In this document: one piece after another, positions 7,601 to 11,412 of the stretch | Layout of the letters: every line of letters starts with the position of its first letter | Numbering within the stretch: the first letter of the stretch is position 1 | Assembly: GCA_905479905.1 (NCBI GenBank) | Contig: CAJQOK010000199.1 | Coordinates: forward strand, 1-11,412 | DNA length: 11,412 nucleotides | Origin: an uncultured Aliterella sp. | GTDB lineage: Bacteria > Cyanobacteriota > Cyanobacteriia > Cyanobacteriales > Chroococcidiopsidaceae | Reading direction: 5' to 3' | The notes under the pieces: model-generated | What the model saw: only the letters and a program-made list of their open reading frames with translations | The model's database searches: none | Told to the model about the DNA's origin: nothing | Position numbers and translations under genes: made by a program

Positions 7601-8046
7601 AAATAGATAATTGCGTGATACTCGTTACGGGCAAAATCTGGACGAATATTAAAGTTGTTTATTCCTTGCTGTTGCAAAGCTGCTGTTAAGGCGGCTCTTT
7701 CTCCTGGCTGTACTCTTAAGGAGAATCCTATTCCTTGCACGCCGGGGTAGCGCTCTTTCAATCTCAATCTGTTAACAAAAGCCGTAAACTCGGAGCGGCT
7801 AATGCGATCGCTTGCTGCAAATAAACCACTACTAGCCCGGAGCAAGGTAATATAAGTTTCAAACCTAACTTGAATATCCTGCTTTGCACGTTCGGCGGTA
7901 TTTTCAAAGCGTAATTTATCCTTAGCTTTAGCCGTCGTTGTCACGTAGGAAGCAGTTGCACCAGTAAATATTAGCGCGATCGCTAACACAAAATACGGAA
8001 TCCACGCTCTATGAGATTTAATGCTTTTTAGGGGATCTAGTTTCAT
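4687..8046 (-). CDS. Hybrid sensor histidine kinase (CHASE-PAS-PAS-PAS-HisKA-HATPase-REC)
   Basis: A 1119-residue membrane sensor. Order: helix 1 (about 16-36), an extracytoplasmic CHASE domain (about 70-235, with RASSGLFAAS and RYPGVQGIGFS), helix 2 (about 314-336), three PAS domains (about 356-472, 486-600, 604-715), a short coiled coil, and HisKA with FLATLSHELRTPLN, phospho-acceptor His751. HATPase_c follows, with N-box NLLSNAVKF, DSGQGIS, FERFRQED and YGGLGLGLAIV. The C-terminal receiver has Asp1002/Asp1003, phospho-acceptor Asp1046 (VSDIGMPG), Thr1078 and Lys1100, all intact. CHASE domains bind small extracellular ligands; the PAS domains may sense other cues. It therefore autophosphorylates and can pass phosphate to its own receiver; an external phosphotransfer protein and output regulator are presumably elsewhere, as no response regulator gene adjoins it. 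The ATG at 8044-8046 is preferred over the preceding in-frame TTG at 8047-8049. Confidence 0.93.
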   Translation of the reverse strand: MKLDPLKSIKSHRAWIPYFVLAIALIFTGATASYVTTTAKAKDKLRFENTAERAKQDIQVRFETYITLLRASSGLFAASDRISRSEFTAFVNRLRLKERYPGVQGIGFSLRVQPGERAALTAALQQQGINNFNIRPDFARNEYHAIIYLEPLDRRNRAAIGYDMFSEKVRQAAMIRARDTATPTASGKVTLIQEIGQQKQVGFLLYVPVYRNGTIPDNVAQRQRDLLGFVYSPFRANDLIQGIFGDDKHPEIDLAIYEGKDISPENLLHNAKIATSNPNYQPSFKQQSTIDIAGRTWSIVFSSRPELELNSETRLVPYIGFVGIAIALILFGVTRSLVVARNAAEKSSEELRKSSTRLRFALDAAQLGDWDLDLATKIARRNLQHDRIFGYDTLLPDWSYEIFLSRVHPDDREYVDRQFQHTLATNVDWEFDCRVVWDDSSIHWIWATGSVYHNKEGNPIRLIGIVKEISDRKLLQEALKQKVVEQEVLLDSIPAVVFYKNLEAKYIAINRRGAEIINQPIAEIIGKTDHDFFPQDQATAFYNDDRQVMDLGKPKRSIEEPVTGADGKTIWAITYKAPYFNSQGEVAGLVGITMNISDRKQAEIERDRFFTLSLDLLCICGFDGYFKRINPAFEKILGYTSAEILAKPFLDFVHPEDVTATTDEVEKLAIGKPTKYFENRYQCKDGSYRWLAWTVFPVVEEGLMYAAAHDITTRKAIEIERERLLESEQTARATAEAANRMKDEFLATLSHELRTPLNAMVGWIQLLRTRKFDETTTAKALETIDRNTKSLQQLIEDILDVSRIITGKIRLDFAYISLQPIVESALETVQSAAQAKNIRLEFYVAPEINRVQGDSSRLQQVLWNLLSNAVKFTPKGGRVEVRLEVYNSRVQISIKDSGQGISPDFLPYVFERFRQEDGTTTRTYGGLGLGLAIVRHLVELHGGTVKAESEGIDKGSTFIVTLPISSVVSTVKEVPLQMPVVATDEPIFCLPSLENLRVLVVDDEVDAREVVSVVLLEYGAELKAVATAEEALIEITQYQPHVLVSDIGMPGVDGYTLIRKVRALTPEQGGKVPALALTAYARAEDRKKALLAGFQLHVPKPIDAAELAVAIARLAGRNV

Positions 8047-8049
8047 CAA

Positions 8050-8319
8050 AATTGGCGCGTAGAACTGTAGGATTGCATGAGCGGCTAGTTAAACAATTTC
8101 CCCAAAACGCAATTTAGAGGGATCGCTAACTAATTATTGTCTCCTTAAAAAATCTTCCCTGAGTACACTTTCAACAAGGAATCTATCAAAAGTAGTAGGT
8201 ATCTTTAATCAAAAGTATAAATTATTACATTAATTTGAGCTACAACAGTACAGTTTCCGAAAAAACCATTAATCTTTAGACTGGAAATATAAATCTGCCC
8301 TAAAATATTATTGGCTCAA
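8050..8319. promoter_or_regulatory. Divergent promoter spacer between sensor kinase and XPB
   Basis: This AT-rich, roughly 270-bp spacer must drive the kinase leftward and the helicase rightward. TATAAA at 8288-8293 and TAAAAT at 8301-8306 are -10-like on the plus strand, but neither has a good -35. A direct repeat, ATCT then ATCAAAAGTA, occurs at 8181-8194 and again at 8201-8217 with a 3-bp insertion. No small gene is seen. Confidence 0.35.
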
Positions 8320-9843
8320 ATGGCTCGAATTCCGACAATATCCTTTGATCGCGGCACGTTAATTGTGCATCCACCACCTAAAGGTAAAATTTGGCTAGAT
8401 TATGCCACTTGGGACGATCGCGTTGAGAAGTTTCGCATCCCTGCTATTTATTACAGAGCTTTTATCGAAGCTTTGCAAGGGGAAAAAACCGATTTTATTG
8501 ATAATGCTAGAGCTTTTGAGACTTTAGAACTTGTTTCTAGTATGGATAGAGTTCCTTATCTCCATCAAAGCGAGGCGTTACAAGAGTGGAAACAAGCGGG
8601 GCGTAATGGTGTAGTGGTGCTTCCTACCGCCGCCGGAAAAACTTATTTAGCATTATTAGCAATGCAAGCGACTCCACGCAGCACATTAATCGTAGTACCG
8701 ACTATTGATTTAATGCACCAGTGGTATGCTCAATTACTGGTATCATTTCCCGACGCAGAGATTGGGTTACTGGGGGGAGGATCGCGCGATCGCACGTCTA
8801 TATTAGTTTCCACCTACGACAGCGCCGCCATCCACGCTGAAGCCCTAGGAAACCGTTACGCATTGCTAATTTTTGATGAGTGTCACCACTTACCTACAGA
8901 TTTTAATCGAGTTATTGCCGAATATGCGATCGCGCCTTACAGGTTGGGATTGTCTGCAACCCCCGAACGCACCGATGGCAAACACGCAGACTTAAACATA
9001 CTTATTGGCAAAGAAGTCTATCGCAAGACGGCGGAAGAACTAGCCGGAAGCGCTTTAGCCAAGCATGAAATTGTCCAAATTAAGGTCAAACTCTCAGATT
9101 TAGAAAGAGAAAGATACAAGCAATTAATCGAACAGCGCAATAGTTTTTTAAAAGATGTAAAAATCTCCCTAGGAAGTCTCAAAGGCTGGCAAATGTTCGT
9201 TCAAGCCAGCGCGCGCTCTACAGCCGGACGCAGAGCGATGTTAGCCCACAAAGAAGCAAAGGAAATTGCTTTAGGTACAGACGGCAAAATGCGGATTTTG
9301 AGCAATATCCTCGCCCAACACCACCCCGAAAGGACGCTAATTTTTACCGCCGATAACGCTACCGTTTACCGGATTTCCCAAGAATTTTTGATTCCCGCCC
9401 TTACCCATCAAACCCCCGTAAAAGAGCGTCACGAGACTTTAACGCGGTTCAAAGAAGGTAAATATAAAACCCTAGTAGCTTCTCACGTCTTAAATGAAGG
9501 GGTAGATGTACCCGCCGCTAGTGTAGCGATTATCTTATCTGGTACGGGTTCGGCGCGAGAATACGTGCAAAGGTTGGGACGGGTGCTGCGTAAAGGAGAC
9601 GAGCATAAATTGGCGATAATGTATGAAGTAATAGCAGAAGATACCAGCGAAGAAGGTACATCTAAGCGGCGGCGAGGCGAACAACAACGTAGAGACGTAG
9701 CGGTGCTACGTCTCCCACCCCCACCAGAGCCAAAACAGCTAGAAATTGTACCGTTGTATGGAGTAAATAATCATGTTACCAAGCGAGTTGCTGACTCATC
9801 GGCTAAATGGGGAGACAATAACCCCAAAAAGACTGAAGATTGA
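8320..9843 (+). CDS. XPB-type superfamily 2 DNA helicase, Bax1 partner
   Basis: A 507-residue ATP-dependent 3'-5' DNA translocase resembling archaeal XPB. The N-terminal ~80 residues are a damage-recognition-like region. Helicase domain 1 has Walker A PTAAGKT (102-108), DECHH (186-190) and SAT (212-214). Next comes the XPB RED-motif position, reading R-T-D (217-219) rather than R-E-D, followed by a helical thumb-like insert (about 255-320). Helicase domain 2 has LIFTADN, NEGVDVP (392-398) and QRLGRVLR (417-424). After the core is a basic stretch (SKRRRGEQQRR), a palindrome-encoded segment (457-466) and a tail ending where the Bax1 frame has begun. ATG 8320 is preferred over TTG 8311: neither has a ribosome site, and MARIPTISFDRG gives the family-like N-terminus. 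The 71-bp overlap with the DUF790 nuclease gene supports a joint helicase-nuclease role in DNA repair, or possibly defence. Confidence 0.9.
   Translation: MARIPTISFDRGTLIVHPPPKGKIWLDYATWDDRVEKFRIPAIYYRAFIEALQGEKTDFIDNARAFETLELVSSMDRVPYLHQSEALQEWKQAGRNGVVVLPTAAGKTYLALLAMQATPRSTLIVVPTIDLMHQWYAQLLVSFPDAEIGLLGGGSRDRTSILVSTYDSAAIHAEALGNRYALLIFDECHHLPTDFNRVIAEYAIAPYRLGLSATPERTDGKHADLNILIGKEVYRKTAEELAGSALAKHEIVQIKVKLSDLERERYKQLIEQRNSFLKDVKISLGSLKGWQMFVQASARSTAGRRAMLAHKEAKEIALGTDGKMRILSNILAQHHPERTLIFTADNATVYRISQEFLIPALTHQTPVKERHETLTRFKEGKYKTLVASHVLNEGVDVPAASVAIILSGTGSAREYVQRLGRVLRKGDEHKLAIMYEVIAEDTSEEGTSKRRRGEQQRRDVAVLRLPPPPEPKQLEIVPLYGVNNHVTKRVADSSAKWGDNNPKKTED
9688..9714. repeat. Palindromic dispersed repeat within the XPB coding sequence
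   Basis: GAGACGTAGC (9692-9701) and GCTACGTCTC (9705-9714) are perfect inverted arms around GGT. The sequence, with its leading GTA, resembles the GTAGAGACGT...ACGTCTCTAC palindromes that I remember as abundant in Nostoc-type genomes. It is in frame and encodes RRDVAVLRL between the helicase core and the C-terminal tail. It lies about 60 bp before the Bax1 start codon, so the mRNA hairpin could also influence that start. Confidence 0.65.
9760..9763 (+). promoter_or_regulatory. Shine-Dalgarno GGAG for the Bax1-like gene
   Basis: GGAG sits nine bases before the ATG at 9773, inside the helicase reading frame. This is the clearest ribosome site of the pair and fixes the nuclease start despite the 71-bp overlap. 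Confidence 0.6.
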
Positions 9844-10984
9844 TGAGCAAACTTTAGCTGTCGCTAGAGAATTGATTGATTGTTTTTTAGCAGCACGGGG
9901 CGGTACTCAAGGACAATTAGATAATCAGTTGCAAGAATTGGAAGGAGATAGCCCCGATTATCGCTTTAAAAGGGGACTTGCTCATTTACTTAAAAGTGCG
10001 TGTGAGTTTGAGGTTGTTAGTCCTTTAGAACCACCAATATTAAGAGAGCGAGTATTTAGTTTATCGGCGTTGAGTGTTCCAAGTTCTCCTCAAAGCTATC
10101 AAACTTTGGATACGTTGGCTTTGCAACTTAGTCAGGAATTAGAACGAGAAGTAATACCTGCCCACATTCGGGAAGGACTTTACGCAGACTTGGCAGAAAA
10201 TAAGGTTTTGATGGAGTTTGAAGAACCAACACCAGAGCAATTGTTGCATAAATATAATCTGTCGCAAGTACAGGGAGTATTTTATCGTGCTAGTCAATTA
10301 GTATTAAATGCTCATCGCAATGTTCCGGGAGAGTATAAGCTGCTGTTTCGGTATTTGAAACTGTTTCAATTGATGGCTTATATAGAAGGGGATGCCGATC
10401 ATGGGTTTACAATTACTATAGATGGGGCGACTAGCTTATTTAAGCCTAGTACGAGGTATGGACTTGCGATCGCAAAAATGATTCCCGCACTATTGCACGT
10501 TACAAAATGGAGTCTTAGCGCCACCTTACAAACCCGTGATTTCTACACTAACAATTGGAAAACAGGAAAGTTTAGCCTTGACTCTAATTGCGGTTTAGTA
10601 TCTCATTATCCGCCAGGTAAACCTTACGACAGTATGTTAGAAGAAGCCTTTGCTAGTCGCTGGGAATCTTTAAAATCAGAGTGGGTATTAGAGAGGGAAG
10701 TAGACTTAATTCCGATTCCTGGTAGCGTCATGATTCCCGATTTTCGATTAGTACATCCTGACGGGCGCAGCTTATTACTAGAAATAGTTGGTTATTGGCG
10801 ACCAGAATATCTACAAAAAAAGTTTTCTCAAGTGCGCCGTGCGGAAAGAGACGATTTAATTCTAGCTATTTCTGAACGTTTGAACTTAGAAAAAGCTGGA
10901 GTAAATTTAACTGATGTTCCAGCAAAAATCATCTGGTTTAAAGACAAATTGTTGCCTAAAGCTGTATTAGCTATGTTGGATTAA
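9773..10984 (+). CDS. DUF790 family nuclease, Bax1 homologue
   Basis: A 403-residue protein of the DUF790 family, whose archaeal member Bax1 binds XPB and acts as a DNA endonuclease. The N-terminus (MLPSELLTHRLNGETITPKRL) and the central region with LLHKYNLSQVQGVFYRA (157-173), FRYLKLFQLMAYIEG (192-206) and YGLAIAKMIPALL are family-like. The C-terminal third carries a PD-(D/E)xK-like nuclease core: Glu290/Glu291 in SMLEEAF, Asp323 in IPDF, Glu337 in LLLEIVGYW and Lys349/Lys350 in YLQKKF. All candidate catalytic acids are present. No membrane segment or signal is seen, so it is cytoplasmic. It has its own ribosome site, and translation is probably coupled to the helicase. In archaea XPB opens a bubble and Bax1 incises it; the same division of labour is inferred here. 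Confidence 0.9.
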   Translation: MLPSELLTHRLNGETITPKRLKIDEQTLAVARELIDCFLAARGGTQGQLDNQLQELEGDSPDYRFKRGLAHLLKSACEFEVVSPLEPPILRERVFSLSALSVPSSPQSYQTLDTLALQLSQELEREVIPAHIREGLYADLAENKVLMEFEEPTPEQLLHKYNLSQVQGVFYRASQLVLNAHRNVPGEYKLLFRYLKLFQLMAYIEGDADHGFTITIDGATSLFKPSTRYGLAIAKMIPALLHVTKWSLSATLQTRDFYTNNWKTGKFSLDSNCGLVSHYPPGKPYDSMLEEAFASRWESLKSEWVLEREVDLIPIPGSVMIPDFRLVHPDGRSLLLEIVGYWRPEYLQKKFSQVRRAERDDLILAISERLNLEKAGVNLTDVPAKIIWFKDKLLPKAVLAMLD

Positions 10985-11028
10985 AATAAAACATATTAAA
11001 TTTACATTTATTGTCATATTCTCGTCTT

Positions 11029-11033
11029 AGGAG
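11029..11033 (+). promoter_or_regulatory. Shine-Dalgarno AGGAG selecting a TTG start
   Basis: AGGAG is seven bases before TTG 11041. It is a near-ideal ribosome site, and no ATG is available in that frame nearby, so it supports the rare start codon. Confidence 0.65.
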
Positions 11034-11040
11034 TTAATAA

Positions 11041-11235
11041 TTGCTTAGTGAAAAACAAAAAGACACGGCTATTTTTTTATGCCAGCTACTTTCTAACCTG
11101 CTACAACCTATTTGGCTATTTAGATACGATTCCACGTACAAATATATTTTTATAGTTGCTGGTAAAGAAGAAAGTTTAGAAATTACCCTTTTTGAAAATG
11201 GAAGCTGGGAGTTTAATCAAAATGACGAAGCCTGA
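11041..11235 (+). CDS. Small DUF6888-like protein
   Basis: A 64-residue protein beginning at TTG, supported by the strong AGGAG upstream. The pattern CQLLSNLLQPIWLFRYDSTY (14-33), then an IFIVAG strand and a C-terminal LFENGSWEF, matches my memory of the small cyanobacterial DUF6888 proteins, whose typical core is a CQxLSNLxxPIxLFRYD motif. No signal peptide or catalytic motif is seen, and function is unknown. It overlaps the next small gene by 14 bp, and that gene looks like DUF6887, the usual neighbour of DUF6888. Stable adjacency of two tiny genes recalls toxin-antitoxin layouts, but nothing in either sequence proves that. It follows the Bax1 gene by 56 bp with no clear terminator between, so read-through is possible. 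Confidence 0.75.
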   Translation: MLSEKQKDTAIFLCQLLSNLLQPIWLFRYDSTYKYIFIVAGKEESLEITLFENGSWEFNQNDEA

Positions 11236-11412
11236 TTTTCAGCAAATGACTCGTAAGGAATTAAAAAAATATATATTGGCTCATCCTACTGATGATGAAG
11301 CAATTAGAGAATTATTTATTAATCGTCGCAATCCTAACGCTCAAGTTTACCCTTATCCGTACGATCTTCCCTATGAAGAAATAGAAGCTATCTTTAAAGA
11401 GAAACTAGATAG
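11222..11412 (+). CDS. Small DUF6887-like protein (cut by window edge)
   Basis: An ATG at 11222 opens a frame still open at the window end (63 full codons). It begins MTKPDFQQMTRKELKKYILA, followed by HPTDDEAIRELFINRR; the MTKPxFxxMTRKELxxYxLxHxxDxEA pattern is that of cyanobacterial DUF6887 proteins as I remember them. The rest (YPYPYDLPYEEIEAIFKEKLD) is acidic and probably close to the natural C-terminus. GGGAG at 11207-11211 lies ten bases upstream as a ribosome site. It overlaps the DUF6888-like gene by 14 bp in another frame, so the two are co-translated. The N-terminal part looks like a small helical domain. Function is unknown; DNA binding is one guess without direct evidence. Confidence 0.75.
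   Translation, partial: MTKPDFQQMTRKELKKYILAHPTDDEAIRELFINRRNPNAQVYPYPYDLPYEEIEAIFKEKLD

Noticed and set aside
8311-8319. TTG start for XPB three codons upstream of the ATG
   Set aside because: No ribosome site supports it, and the ATG at 8320 gives the family-like N-terminus. The alternative cannot be fully excluded.
8320-11412. The XPB-Bax1 and small gene pair region as a classical restriction-modification or phage-defence island
   Set aside because: No methylase, integrase, transposase or known defence gene is present, and HIP1 sites occur throughout, suggesting native chromosomal DNA. Defence remains only a hypothesis.

Overview
The window looks like chromosomal DNA from a filamentous or otherwise Nostocales-like cyanobacterium. 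At least fifteen copies of the HIP1 octamer (gcgatcgc) are scattered through genes and spacers. There is a heptanucleotide tandem repeat of the cyanobacterial STRR type. The leftmost gene is a ferredoxin-dependent sulfite reductase of the cyanobacterial/plastid kind. No tRNA, rRNA, CRISPR array or transposase was seen.

Layout. On the minus strand from the left edge: the N-terminal 355 codons of sulfite reductase (sir); a small secreted outer-membrane beta-barrel-like protein; and a coupled pair of a GIY-YIG domain protein and an unrecognised 110-residue protein, which overlap by 11 bp. On the plus strand, diverging from that pair at about 2.9-3.0 kb: a four-helix b-type cytochrome followed 6 bp later by a Tat-exported, probably lipid-anchored molybdopterin oxidoreductase of the sulfite oxidase fold. 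A 350-bp spacer then holds eleven heptamer repeats and a possible frameshifted gene remnant. Next, on the minus strand, is a 1119-residue hybrid histidine kinase (CHASE, three PAS, HisKA, HATPase, REC). Diverging from it on the plus strand are an XPB-type DNA helicase and a DUF790/Bax1 nuclease whose reading frames overlap by 71 bp. At the right edge lie two overlapping small genes of the DUF6888 and DUF6887 kind, the second cut by the window end.

How they may work together. The clearest functional unit is the helicase-nuclease pair, which corresponds to the archaeal XPB-Bax1 repair machine. Here it sits in a bacterium, with a changed RED motif and a palindromic dispersed repeat inside the helicase tail. 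The cytochrome b plus Moco lipoprotein form a second unit, a membrane electron-transfer module at the periplasmic face. The two small right-edge genes are a third tightly coupled unit of unknown function. The sensor kinase, barrel protein and sulfite reductase appear independent of these.

Limits: all family assignments come from reading motifs and remembered family sequences, with no database search. Promoter and operator proposals are weak. The most novel points are the XPB-Bax1 details, the palindrome used as coding sequence, and the uncharacterised small gene pairs.
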